Origin: Trichomonas vaginalis G3
Taxonomy: Eukaryota > Parabasalia > Trichomonadida > Trichomonadidae
NCBI RefSeq assembly: GCF_026262505.1
Contig: NC_067206.1
Location: 24,009,896 to 24,073,895, forward strand
Reading direction: 5' to 3'
DNA: 64,000 nt
Shown here: positions 32,654 to 41,529 of the stretch, piece by piece
How positions within the stretch are numbered: position 1 is the stretch's first letter
Layout of the letters: each line of letters opens with the position of its first letter
The notes under the pieces: generated by a model
Seen by the model: only the letters and a program-made list of their open reading frames with translations
Told to the model about the DNA's origin: nothing
The model's database searches: none
Made by a program: the position numbers and the translations under genes

Positions 32654-33540
32654 ATGAAGCATTTAATACATGACGTAGATGAAGACATGAATGAAAGCAG
32701 TGAAAAGCTCAACAGTTCTCTTATTCTTCCTTTCAGCAAAGATTATGAGTTCTGTTCAAATGGTGTGTATTTCTATTGTGGAAAGATGGGTTCAGGTAAG
32801 ACATTTAACCTCATTCGTCATATACTCATAACAGAACGTTTAGGAAATGACTCATATTATGACCAAATCATTATATCAGCAACTTCAGACTCTATGGACT
32901 CAACAGCGAAAACATTTATGTCAAAAGTTCAAGCCTCTGTCGTTAAAGTTCCAGACAGTGAACTCATTGAATTTCTTCAACGTTACATTCGACGTAAGAG
33001 GAAATATTATGCCATCGTTGAATTTATACAGTCAGGAATGCAAAAGACTTCTGAGGAGATGGAAAGAATTATTGACAAACACCACTTACGTCAGTACTCA
33101 GGAGTTTACGATATGAAACGACTTACAAACTACATTCTGTCAAAACTTTCAAAATACCCCTTCAAAAAGTATCCTTCAAACACTCTGCTCGTTTGCGACG
33201 ACTTCGCCGGAAAAGGTTTAGTGTCAAAACCAGACTCACCATTAGCTAACATCATAACTAAAGTCAGACATTACCACTTAACTGTAGCAATACTTATGCA
33301 AACATGGAGGTTTTAGCTTTAAACATAAAACGTCTCATAACTGACTTCGTTATCTTTCAAGGTTTCTCACGCTATGATATTGAACTCATTTGGAAACAGT
33401 CAGGTATAACATTACCTTTTGAAGAAATTTGGGAAGCATATAAGTCTCTCATCTCTCCTCGTTCATACCTTGAGATTCATATCATGACTAATACCATTAA
33501 AGTCAAAAATATTCCATGGGAACGACCAACATTGTTTTAA
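32654..33540 (+). pseudogene. Packaging ATPase (FtsK/HerA, A32-like), one frameshift
   Basis: The first frame (32654-33316) has the P-loop YCGKMGSGKTFNL (residues 41-53) and a Walker B strand NTLLVCDDFAG (176-186), with a following sensor region IITKVRHYHLTVAILMQTW. This is the layout of the A32/FtsK-like ATPases that pump DNA into capsids in Mavericks, virophages and NCLDVs. The expected C-terminal part (NIKRLITDFVIFQGFS and on) is in another phase at 33304-33540, so one indel lies near 33305-33315. The combined length of about 295 residues would be usual for the family. Either the gene is dead or this is an assembly error. Start ATG follows gataaa. Confidence 0.88.
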
Positions 33541-33938
33541 AGTTTAACCTTCAATTGACTGATGGTAAACAAATTCCATGCATCTCTGTCGCCATTTCTG
33601 TTAATATTTTTGCTGTCATTCATATCATCCACTTCCCCATCCGTTAGCTTTTGAGGATATGCGTTAGAATAGCTGTTCTTAAATGAAGGCTTTTCACCTT
33701 TGAGAGCATAAACTCTATAACTTTCTGCATACTTTATGTTTGAACCTCCTGAGCCATCGTTGACATAAATTTTTATAGGCTTCCACCCTTTGTTCATGTT
33801 CCTGCTTCTTCCCTTAGCTCTTTTGTTCAGTAGTTCTACATCTTTATACACAGCACCTGTCTCAGTGAATTCAACAATATTTTCATTCGTTAGCTTTACA
33901 TTCAAACCCTTGTCGAGTATATTGTTCATTTCATACAT
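33537..33938 (-). CDS. Unrecognised Maverick protein
   Basis: 134 residues from the ATG at 33938 (MYEMNNILDKGLNV). The longer frame to 34055 would overlap the start of the divergent gene at 33964. Contains a basic stretch (NKRAKGRSRNMNKGWKP) and a strand-rich IKIYVNDGSGGSNIKYAESYRVYALKG. No family recognised. Its stop overlaps the end of the ATPase gene by 4 bp, convergent. Confidence 0.55.
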   Translation of the reverse strand: MYEMNNILDKGLNVKLTNENIVEFTETGAVYKDVELLNKRAKGRSRNMNKGWKPIKIYVNDGSGGSNIKYAESYRVYALKGEKPSFKNSYSNAYPQKLTDGEVDDMNDSKNINRNGDRDAWNLFTISQLKVKL

Positions 33939-33963
33939 ATAAAAGGTTTTTATTCTATATGAA

Positions 33964-34578
33964 ATGAGAAGCAAATCCATCTTAGCTGGTGCCGTTAATG
34001 TTCCAATTGAACCAACATCAAATGTTGACTCACGAACGACAAACAATATTGTCATAAAGAACTATAGTTCAGAGTGTTTGAAAGAACCAGAACCAGATCT
34101 TAAGTCGGTGAATTTAAACACAGCTTCAAACGCTAACGCTACATCAGATGTTAAGTTAGAGTATCCACCACTGGACCAAATTCTTTCAAGAGAAGCCAAC
34201 GACAACCCTTACACAAATGTTCAAACAAATCCTTCAGATAACGTAGACCATTACCTTCTTCAGTTATACCAAACAATTTTACTCAAAGACGATAAGAAGC
34301 TTTTGACAAATCTTATAAGTAAGAACCAAATAATTCTAACAAAGGAGGACCTTGAAAATGTTATCTCACGAATAACAGGGAAACAAAGTGTCATTGACTA
34401 TCTCGACCCTGAAATCGAATGCTGTGGTCAAACTCCACTATTCATGAAAATAGGTAACATCCGCATCATTGAAACACCAGGAACTACAGGAGTTGAGTTT
34501 AAGTATAAATATTCGAACGAGTATACAAAACTATCTACTGACTATAAGCTTTGTTTGAAATATGTTTTAGTAAATTAA
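33964..34578 (+). CDS. Unrecognised Maverick protein
   Basis: 204 residues. The N-terminal half is Asn/Ser/Thr-rich and looks disordered; the central helix pair (NVDHYLLQLYQTILLKDDKKLL) and a C-terminal beta-rich segment (FMKIGNIRIIETPGTTGVEF) follow. No family recognised. The 25 bp between this ATG and that of 33938 would have to serve both genes. Downstream lie two small GC-rich hairpins. Confidence 0.55.
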   Translation: MRSKSILAGAVNVPIEPTSNVDSRTTNNIVIKNYSSECLKEPEPDLKSVNLNTASNANATSDVKLEYPPLDQILSREANDNPYTNVQTNPSDNVDHYLLQLYQTILLKDDKKLLTNLISKNQIILTKEDLENVISRITGKQSVIDYLDPEIECCGQTPLFMKIGNIRIIETPGTTGVEFKYKYSNEYTKLSTDYKLCLKYVLVN

Positions 34579-34589
34579 AGCAGTCAGGA

Positions 34590-34622
34590 GGGCTCTTTGA
34601 GCCCATCTTGGCGCTTTGCGCC
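34590..34622. terminator. Twin GC-rich hairpins between convergent genes
   Basis: gggctctttgagccc (34590-34604) and ggcgctttgcgcc (34610-34622) are perfect short stems in AT-rich DNA, 12 bp after the stop of 33964-34578 and 17 bp before the stop of the convergent gene at 34639. They look like transcript 3' end or stability elements; in a eukaryote this function is a guess. Confidence 0.4.
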
Positions 34623-34638
34623 GTCAGTCAAAAAAATT

Positions 34639-34881
34639 TCAAGTTAGCAATTTGTAATATCTGTCCAAAACTTCTTCAACAGTATCGAACTCATCTTCAT
34701 AATGCAAACCTAATCTTATTGACTTGGTGCAGTTTTCACTAACACAATATTTTTCTGTTCTCTTGACTGACATAACTAACTCATTTGTTTCATCAAACAG
34801 CAACAACCAAAGTTCATGACCTAATACATAACATTCATACTTTATATTTTTAGCTCTGAGTTCTCTTGTAAGCTGTTGCAT
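34639..34881 (-). CDS. Small unrecognised protein
   Basis: 80 residues (MQQLTRELRAKNIKYECY, then GHELWLLLFDETNELVMSV), likely a small alpha/beta protein. The gene overlaps the 3' end of the upstream gene by 40 bp in another phase. The start context is attaaatg. Third gene of a leftward cluster beginning at 35605. Confidence 0.55.
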   Translation of the reverse strand: MQQLTRELRAKNIKYECYVLGHELWLLLFDETNELVMSVKRTEKYCVSENCTKSIRLGLHYEDEFDTVEEVLDRYYKLLT

Positions 34882-35228
34882 TTAATATTTTCTAAAAAGT
34901 CAACTTCAACAGTCATTCGCACTGGTGCCTTCAGTTCTACAGGCTCTCCTTGAAAGTCAACAAGTCTGAATTGCATGTCTTTCAAATTATGAGGACTAAT
35001 GCGAACCCATTTACCTAAATGAGTTGCTATGACAGGAACGTTTGGAATGAACATTGAATTGACTGCATAACAGAAGGATTTATATTCTACTGAACCTTTA
35101 CTATTAACTCCTGAAATGCCTGTGACATTAGCTATTTTAGACTCAATGTATAAACAATTACCATAACATACGTATGGAACAGATTTCATCTCAATCGTTT
35201 TGTCAACACTTTTCAAAGGAAATGTCAT
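34842..35228 (-). CDS. Unrecognised beta-rich protein
   Basis: 128 residues, mostly predicted strands (YVCYGNCLYIESKIANV, VRMTVEVDFLENI). Its ATG overlaps the stop of the upstream gene by four bases (atga), indicating tight coupling. Together with 35225-35605 it resembles small capsid-associated or fibre-attachment proteins of Mavericks by position and size only; no homology claimed. Confidence 0.55.
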   Translation of the reverse strand: MTFPLKSVDKTIEMKSVPYVCYGNCLYIESKIANVTGISGVNSKGSVEYKSFCYAVNSMFIPNVPVIATHLGKWVRISPHNLKDMQFRLVDFQGEPVELKAPVRMTVEVDFLENIKCNSLQENSELKI

Positions 35229-35605
35229 ATGGTATGCACCAAAAGAAGTTGTACTCTATGACTCATTCGTGTTATCTTGAACTCTTTCTTGCTACTGAAC
35301 TTCAATGTTCCCTCAGAAGAGAGTTCGACATCTATGTTGTCAATAGTTTCTTCATTTATGAGAGTATCTATGACTCCAGCAATTTTATCTATTCTATACT
35401 CTGCTCTGTTAGGAAATGTTATAACACTTCTTTTGTCATCTATTTCAATCTCTATGAAATCTGTTTCATCTGTTATGACAAAAGTTGCGATAGTATTGAA
35501 GTCAACAACTCTGAAAGCAAGCGCTTCATTCTGAAGACCTAAGTTTGTTTGTAGCTTTACTGTCCCGTATTCGTTTGGGTCTGTACTTTGCAAATAGAAC
35601 AACAT
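35225..35605 (-). CDS. Unrecognised beta-rich protein
   Basis: 126 residues (MLFYLQSTDPNEYGTVKLQT), strand-rich, with an acidic middle (DETDFIEIEIDDKRSV). Its ATG is only 17 bp from that of the divergent fibre gene; the shared stretch attttattctcattaaaa strongly resembles the one between 32637 and 32654, suggesting a common bidirectional promoter type. Confidence 0.6.
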   Translation of the reverse strand: MLFYLQSTDPNEYGTVKLQTNLGLQNEALAFRVVDFNTIATFVITDETDFIEIEIDDKRSVITFPNRAEYRIDKIAGVIDTLINEETIDNIDVELSSEGTLKFSSKKEFKITRMSHRVQLLLVHTI

Positions 35606-35622
35606 TTTATTCTCATTAAAAT

Positions 35623-37962
35623 ATGACTATTGCTGCATATGCGTATGAAACAAATGAAGCAAGAAGAGCACATGAACTAGTAAACGAAAACTCAACTTTA
35701 ACCATTGAAGGTAATGATTTAGTCATTGACGATGGAAAAACTAAAAAAGTCATTGATTTCGATACTTTTAACACTTATGACCCATTCATTACAATAAGTA
35801 AAGTTCCTATCATAAATGATGGAACGGTGCAATATATAAATTCAACAGTAGATGCCTCATTAGTGAAAGTACTGAATGTTCTCATTGAATTGTTAAAGAG
35901 CTTTCGATTTGACGACAACATTAAATGCCTAAAGAATTTAGTCATGAATGAGAAACAAATTCTCGGCGTTGCTGGTAGCAGTAATGATGTACACCTTATG
36001 ACATTAGAATATTATAACGAACATAAAGATGAACTGAAAGGAGAGAAGGGTGACACCGGACCTCAAGGACCTCAAGGACCACAAGGAATACAAGGAATAC
36101 AAGGAATACAAGGACCTCAAGGCGAGAACGGTTTGGATGGAAAGGATGGAAAGGATGGAAAAACTGCTAAATCATGGATATGGGACCTTATAAATACTGG
36201 TTTAACAGCTGCTTCATATGGAGTTCTTCAATACCAAATCGGAAAGATATGGGCGGTACTTGGTGAAGAAGTTTTAAATGACGTTAAAAATGCTTTGAAC
36301 TTCATTTCAAATGGTTCGGATACTATTAAAACTTTATCTGGTTGGATGCAAGAAACAAGGAGTCAAATAGATACTGTAAGACGTATAGCAAACAATGCAC
36401 GTACGGGATTGGATACTTTACGACAAGCACAAAATACACTAAAGGAAGCAAATGATATTCTTGGCTCAGTATCAGACATGCATGAAGATTGGCTTAAAGG
36501 TATTGACAAATCTTTAAAAAATCACAGTCAGTCTATTGCTGACTACAAGAAAAGTATAGATTTTTTACATAGTGCTATGGACGTACATGATGGAAGCATA
36601 AGGAACTTACTTAATGCTAACAATAACTTACCAGGAACTATTAAAGCATTTATAAAGTCCTTTGTAAAACCCGGTGCTCTAACATTTAGGTCTTTGAGAG
36701 CAAGAGCATTGAAGTCAAGAGATGCAGAAACTCCAACAGAAGGAACTGAAACAACAGAAACTCCAGAAGAACCACCAAAACCAACAGCTAATGAAATATT
36801 GTTCGAATATTTTCCAAGGTACTCTGTTCTCATTGCATACATTCAAGAAATACTTAAGAAAGCAGACTTGACTTTAGGAGATGATGAAAGTTCTGTATAT
36901 CTTTCGTTCCAGTTTCAAATAGCAGAACTTTTGAGACAGATATGCTTAATGTATGACAACATCTCTGATTTCACAAGATATGATGACGACCATGACCCCG
37001 AACACGGTGAAGAAGAAGTTTTACAAACATCCATTAAGACAGGAAAGGTTTTAACTCAAAGTCTCATTATTGACACCAAAGATGGCGAAGTGGACGTTCT
37101 TCAAGAGCTGAAGAAAAATACTTCTTCGGGAGGTGGTGGTAGGCATGAACTTGAAATAAATGAGATAGAAGAGAAATTAGCCGAAAAAGCAGATAAAGAA
37201 CATAAACACAATATCTCCGATATAAATGAACTTCAAGCTACATTAAATAGTAAAGCGGACAAAAATGAACTTGACGCAATGAACAAAGTTTTGAAATCTC
37301 ATAAACACAATATCTCCGATATAAATGAACTTCAAGCTACATTAAATAGTAAAGCGGACAAGAACCATGTTCATTATATAACTTCAGACGAACAGATTAT
37401 AACGGACTACCATGGATATTTAACACGAAGTGATGAAGCGAAGACAAAAAATGTTAATGAAAGAAGATATAAATACATTCGTGCTAAAGGTTATGACATA
37501 AGCTGTACTGTACAGTATGATGTAGCTAAAGCACCAGAAGCATTTGGTTATACCGGTGAAATTTATGCCTCTACTTTCAATGTTAACGGTGTATTAGTTG
37601 AACCAAGATTTACTTTGAGAGTTAAGGCAAAAATAACGTTTGAAGATGCTATTAAAAGTAAAGCTGACAAAGTTGAACTCGAAGCAATGAACAAAGTTTT
37701 GAAATCTCATAAACACAACATCTCCGATATAAATGAACTTCAAGCTACATTAGACAGTAAAGCCGACAAAAATCATACACATAAATCCTTCACTACTGTT
37801 AGAGCAGACGACATAATATTGAACTTTGACCTTGGTTCAAGTGCACCATTAGAAAATCCAAGTACAAGCGTAAAAGATACTCTTAATCTTATATACGAAA
37901 AAAAGAGATCTGACATTGTGTCAGATCTCAGTAAAAGTGACATTTACATGTCAAAAAAATAG
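35623..37962 (+). CDS. Collagen-like fibre protein, split by insertion
   Basis: 779 residues. Residues about 140-180 are a short collagen helix (GEKGDTGPQGPQGPQGIQG then GENGLDGKDGKDG). Long helical, coiled-coil segments follow, then a linker (TPTEGTETTETPEEPPKP) and three copies of a repeat with SHKHNISDINELQATLNSKADKN-type sequence. These are hallmarks of trimeric phage-like tail or receptor fibres. The protein probably continued into 39342-40160, which carries the collar-type tip; the last roughly 25 codons here (after about 37888) come from the inserted hairpin element. The fibre would project from the capsid and bind a surface. Divergent partner gene at 35605. Confidence 0.8.
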   Translation: MTIAAYAYETNEARRAHELVNENSTLTIEGNDLVIDDGKTKKVIDFDTFNTYDPFITISKVPIINDGTVQYINSTVDASLVKVLNVLIELLKSFRFDDNIKCLKNLVMNEKQILGVAGSSNDVHLMTLEYYNEHKDELKGEKGDTGPQGPQGPQGIQGIQGIQGPQGENGLDGKDGKDGKTAKSWIWDLINTGLTAASYGVLQYQIGKIWAVLGEEVLNDVKNALNFISNGSDTIKTLSGWMQETRSQIDTVRRIANNARTGLDTLRQAQNTLKEANDILGSVSDMHEDWLKGIDKSLKNHSQSIADYKKSIDFLHSAMDVHDGSIRNLLNANNNLPGTIKAFIKSFVKPGALTFRSLRARALKSRDAETPTEGTETTETPEEPPKPTANEILFEYFPRYSVLIAYIQEILKKADLTLGDDESSVYLSFQFQIAELLRQICLMYDNISDFTRYDDDHDPEHGEEEVLQTSIKTGKVLTQSLIIDTKDGEVDVLQELKKNTSSGGGGRHELEINEIEEKLAEKADKEHKHNISDINELQATLNSKADKNELDAMNKVLKSHKHNISDINELQATLNSKADKNHVHYITSDEQIITDYHGYLTRSDEAKTKNVNERRYKYIRAKGYDISCTVQYDVAKAPEAFGYTGEIYASTFNVNGVLVEPRFTLRVKAKITFEDAIKSKADKVELEAMNKVLKSHKHNISDINELQATLDSKADKNHTHKSFTTVRADDIILNFDLGSSAPLENPSTSVKDTLNLIYEKKRSDIVSDLSKSDIYMSKK

Positions 37963-39340
37963 AATGAGTTTAAGTAATTAAAATTGAGGGTGAGAGTAGT
38001 ATTGTATGAAATAATATCTCTCACCCTCCAATTCATCCTATGGCGCCGAAAAAATTTTGGTGAAATGCGACCACATTTCACCAAAATTTCTCGGCGCCAT
38101 ATAGAGAACTAGAGCCTGTGAGGTACTGATACTATCCATGTACCTCGCAGGCTCTAGTTCCAAGCCAAAATGGCTAAAAATTGCCCGCAATTGTTCACAT
38201 TGCGGGCAATTTTTAGCCATTTTGGCTGTGAATTGGAGGGTGAGAGTAGTATTGTATGAAATAATATCTCTCACCCTCCAATTCATCCTATGGCGCCGAA
38301 AAAATTTTGGTGAAATGCGACCACATTTCACCAAAATTTCTCGGCGCCATATAGAGAACTAGAGCCTGTGAGGTACTGATACTATCCATGTACCTCGCAG
38401 GCTCTAGTTCCAAGCCAAAATGGCTAAAAATTGCCCGCAATTGTTCACATTGCGGGCAATTTTTAGCCATTTTGGCTGGGAATTGGAGGGTGAGAGTAGT
38501 ATTGTATGAAATAATATCTCTCACCCTCCAATTCATCCTATGGCGCCGAAAAAATTTTGGTGAAATGCGACCACATTTCACCAAAATTTCTCGGCGCCAT
38601 ATAGAGAACTAGAGCCTGTGAGGTACTGATACTATCCATGTACCTCGCAGGCTCTAGTTCCAAGCCAAAATGGCTAAAAATTGCCCGCAATTGTTCACAT
38701 TGCGGGCAATTTTTAGCCATTTTGGCTGGGAATTGGAGGGTGAGAGTAGTATTGTATGAAATAATATCTCTCACCCTCCAATTCATCCTATGGCGCCGAA
38801 AAAATTTTGGTGAAATGCGACCACATTTCACCAAAATTTCTCGGCGCCATATAGAGAACTAGAGCCTGTGAGGTACTGATACTATCCATGTACCTCGCAG
38901 GCTCTAGTTCCAAGCCAAAATGGCTAAAAATTGCCCGCAATTGTTCACATTGCGGGCAATTTTTAGCCATTTTGGCTGGGAATTGGAGGGTGAGAGTAGT
39001 ATTGTATGAAATAATATCTCTCACCCTCCAATTCATCCTATGGCGCCGAAAAAATTTTGGTGAAATGCGACCACATTTCACCAAAATTTCTCGGCGCCAT
39101 ATAGAGAACTAGAGCCTGTGAGGTACTGATACTATCCATGTACCTCGCAGGCTCTAGTTCCAAGCCAAAATGGCTAAAAATTGCCCGCAATTGTTCACAT
39201 TCCCATCTTTTGTTGGTAAGACGAAGAATATGAAATAAATTATGAAGAAGATAATGATGAATAAAATATCACTTTTTATATTTTTGACACGTAAAGTTGT
39301 CACTTTTCTGTCAAACTGTTTTTATCGTTTTCGTATATAA
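37889..39340. mobile_element. Hairpin-array insertion (copy C) in fibre gene
   Basis: A 1.45-kb insertion bounded by inverted repeats: ttatatacgaaaa at 37889 and its complement ending 39340, continuing as aaaagtgaca..ttacatgtcaaaaa on the left and its complement (ttttgacacgtaaagttgtc) on the right. A target duplication was not found. It contains no gene; the open frames inside are reflections of the palindromes. Confidence 0.8.
37983..39200. repeat. 250-bp tandem repeat of four hairpins, about 4.9 copies
   Basis: Units start near 37983, 38231, 38481, 38731 and 38981, virtually identical. Each unit is a chain of four near-perfect inverted repeats: ggagggtgagag / ctctcaccctcc; tatggcgccga / tcggcgccata with an inner tttggtgaaatg; gaactagagcctg / caggctctagttc; and a long arm agccaaaatggctaaaaatt with gcccgcaa. 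The last unit stops in mid-hairpin at about 39200. Confidence 0.95.
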
Positions 39341-39341
39341 C

Positions 39342-40160
39342 ATTAACAATTTAGATAAGAGTTGCAGGAACATTGAAAGTCATGCCAGAAACTTTGAAGC
39401 ACATGAACTACCAACAATGTTAGATAAGAAAGCAGATAAAACTTATGTGGATGCAGAACTAACAAAGAAATTTTCGAAACCAGATACAATGACATTTACA
39501 ACAGAAATTATAAATGGTGAACCAGCAACTCCATTTGAATTTGTTAGAGGTCTTCAACCAGATACTTTTGAATTTTTCTTGGATAATTCTATTGAACTAA
39601 CATTACATTATAAAAGTGGAACAAATGCAACATTTCATCCGGGAGATACATTCCAAATGGTATTTAATGACATAAGTTCTTTAGAATATGTTTATAGAGT
39701 TATGAGCATATATGATTTAATATATCCTATAGGAGCTGTTTATACGTCTATGAATCCAATAAATCCAAACACTTTATTTGGTGGTAGATGGTATGAAATA
39801 GTTGACAGTTTTCCATTCTACACTAATACGCAGTCAATGAAGATGGGAGGTTCAAAGAAAATAGGTATTGAAAACCTTCCTTCACATATGCATAGGTTCA
39901 GTGGAAGAACATCTGTGGAAGGAAACCATTCACATTCAATAACAAAAAGAGGTTATATAAATCTTGCAGCGGGTTCGAATAGACAGGGAATGAACAGATA
40001 TGATATCTCAGATGACCCCAAAGATGTTAGCACAGGTATTTTCTGTGGAACTGCAGGAAATCATACACATGTTGTAGCTGGTATTACAGACCCAGCAGGT
40101 AATGGAAAAGATTATATGCCTCCTTATATAACAATGCACGCTTGGATACGAGTTGGTTAA
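39342..40160 (+). pseudogene. Fibre tip (tail-collar-like), detached 3' part
   Basis: The open frame begins inside the insertion and has no convincing start codon. From about 39342 it encodes KKADKTYVDAELTKKFSK, related to the SKADKN repeats of the upstream fibre fragment. A beta-rich region follows, then a tip with YPIGAVYTSMNPINPNTLFG, GNHSHS and GNHTHV histidine motifs and the closing PPYITMHAWIRVG. This is the phage tail collar/receptor-binding tip pattern (as in gp12-like short fibres). It is therefore the C-terminus of the fibre interrupted by the hairpin array. Confidence 0.8.
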
Positions 40161-40179
40161 AATCTTTAACTTTACATAA

Positions 40180-41265
40180 ATGAGCTTGAAAGAAGTATTC
40201 GAACAACATCCATGGAGGTCATTTAAGAAGTTCAATGAAGCTGCAAAGAGTTGGGGATTTACTAACAGAGCTGAAGTGAAAAGGTTCTTTGACAAAAATG
40301 TTGTACATCAAACAAAAATAAACCCTTACGACTACTTTTTACCAATTTACTCCAACACTCCTGACGCATACCAATTTGACACACTCATTCAAAGCAGAAA
40401 AGGAGGACATAAACCATTCCTCATCTTCATTAATGTTAACACTCGTAAAGCATATGCATATCCAATGAAAAATAAAGGAACTCGTGAAGTGTTAAGAGTT
40501 TTACAAAAGTTTGTAGCAGAACATAACCCAAGTACTTTAACATCAGACCAAGACAGTGCATACCTCAGCAATGAAATCACAGAATTTCTCATTAAGCATA
40601 ACATAACTCACTACACTACTGAAGACCATAACCATAACATACTCGGCATCATAAACCGCTTCATAAGGACTCTCAGAGATTTAAACCAAGAGCGAGACTT
40701 TACCGAAGAAACAATGAAACATTTTCTCGAAGTATATAATTCCTCAACACATTCTACAACAGGACATACACCAAATTCAATGACACAACAACAAGAAGAA
40801 AAGTATATACAAAAGAAACGAAGCCAAACACAAAATATCAGAAATTCAACACAATTTACCCTCATTCCTGGTACAAAAGTTCGTGTAGTTCTTGACGACA
40901 AACCGTTGACAAAGAAACGTTTAAGGTTAAGTAGAAACTATTATATCGTAGACTCTACGCAAGGTAATGGATATCTTATAAAAGCTGCTGACGACTCTAT
41001 TGCGTTTTATCCTCGTCATAAATTAGTTGAAAGTAGTAATGGCAAACTTGCTGAAACCATTGACGAAGCAAAGCGAGGAGTGGTTATTGAAATACTTGGC
41101 TATAACACAAACGATGACACTTATAAAGTAAGATATGAAGGAGGTGTTGAAGATGTTATACCATCTAAGAACTTGAGAGAGTCGAAGCCAACACATCTGG
41201 GACCATTAGAGCGGGAGTACTGGAAAGACAAAAATATGCCAGAAAGAATAAGAAAATTCTTCTAA
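40180..41265 (+). CDS. Maverick integrase (rve, chromodomain-like tail)
   Basis: 361 residues. The rve core has AYQFDTLIQSRKG (first Asp, D67), TLTSDQDSAYLS (second Asp, D123) and HNILGIINRFIRTLRDL. The position exactly 35 residues after D123, where most family members have Glu, is Asn159. The C-terminus has an SH3/chromo-like YKVRYEGGVEDVIPSKNLR, typical of Maverick and retrotransposon integrases. The enzyme would join element ends to target DNA with a 6-bp stagger. ATG context cataaatg; 19 bp after the fibre gene end. No frameshift. If the Asn is real in active relatives, the acidic residue may be supplied by nearby E148 or D149. Confidence 0.93.
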   Translation: MSLKEVFEQHPWRSFKKFNEAAKSWGFTNRAEVKRFFDKNVVHQTKINPYDYFLPIYSNTPDAYQFDTLIQSRKGGHKPFLIFINVNTRKAYAYPMKNKGTREVLRVLQKFVAEHNPSTLTSDQDSAYLSNEITEFLIKHNITHYTTEDHNHNILGIINRFIRTLRDLNQERDFTEETMKHFLEVYNSSTHSTTGHTPNSMTQQQEEKYIQKKRSQTQNIRNSTQFTLIPGTKVRVVLDDKPLTKKRLRLSRNYYIVDSTQGNGYLIKAADDSIAFYPRHKLVESSNGKLAETIDEAKRGVVIEILGYNTNDDTYKVRYEGGVEDVIPSKNLRESKPTHLGPLEREYWKDKNMPERIRKFF

Positions 41266-41282
41266 ACTTTTTCATTAGATGT

Positions 41283-41465
41283 AAATCAGACAAAAATAAT
41301 GTTTAGGTGAAGAGGTGAGATCTCACCTGTTTTTTCACCTCTTTTTTCACCCCCGTGAATTTTCATGAATTTTCACAAAAGACCAAAAATATATTTTAGG
41401 TGAAGAGGTGAGATCTCACCCGTTTTCTCACCTGTTTTTTCACCCCCGTGAATTTTCATGAATTT
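41283..41465. repeat. Paired ggtgagatctcacc blocks
   Basis: Two consecutive copies of a block: aaatat/aatgtttt lead, ggtgaagaggtgagatctca(cc), then spaced tcacc units (gttttttcacctcttttttc), then ccgtgaattttcatgaattt. The perfect palindromes are at about 41313-41326 and 41408-41421. The block stands between the integrase stop and the next gene's leader. Further copies are at 42470-42515, 30945-31000, 53090-53145, 10488-10560 and several in 120-4740. Confidence 0.85.
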
Positions 41466-41483
41466 CCTTAAGATAGAAAAATA

Positions 41484-41529
41484 AAGTTAGTTTTATTTTT
41501 ATTTATTTTTTTTATTTTGTATAAAAGAT
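41484..41529 (+). promoter_or_regulatory. T-rich leader shared with the KilA-N gene
   Basis: The run tttatttttatttattttttttattttgta directly upstream of the ATG at 41530 recurs almost unchanged at about 43313-43342 upstream of the KilA-N gene. Shared non-coding identity in front of two unrelated genes suggests a promoter or leader element. Confidence 0.5.

Noticed and set aside
33304-33540. Programmed frameshift in the ATPase
   Set aside because: No slippery heptamer or downstream structure seen at the junction, and other genes have comparable indels, so simple breakage or assembly error is more likely.
38038-39112. Repeated 98- and 74-residue frames on both strands
   Set aside because: They come from the palindromic 250-bp repeat, and each is the mirror of the other.
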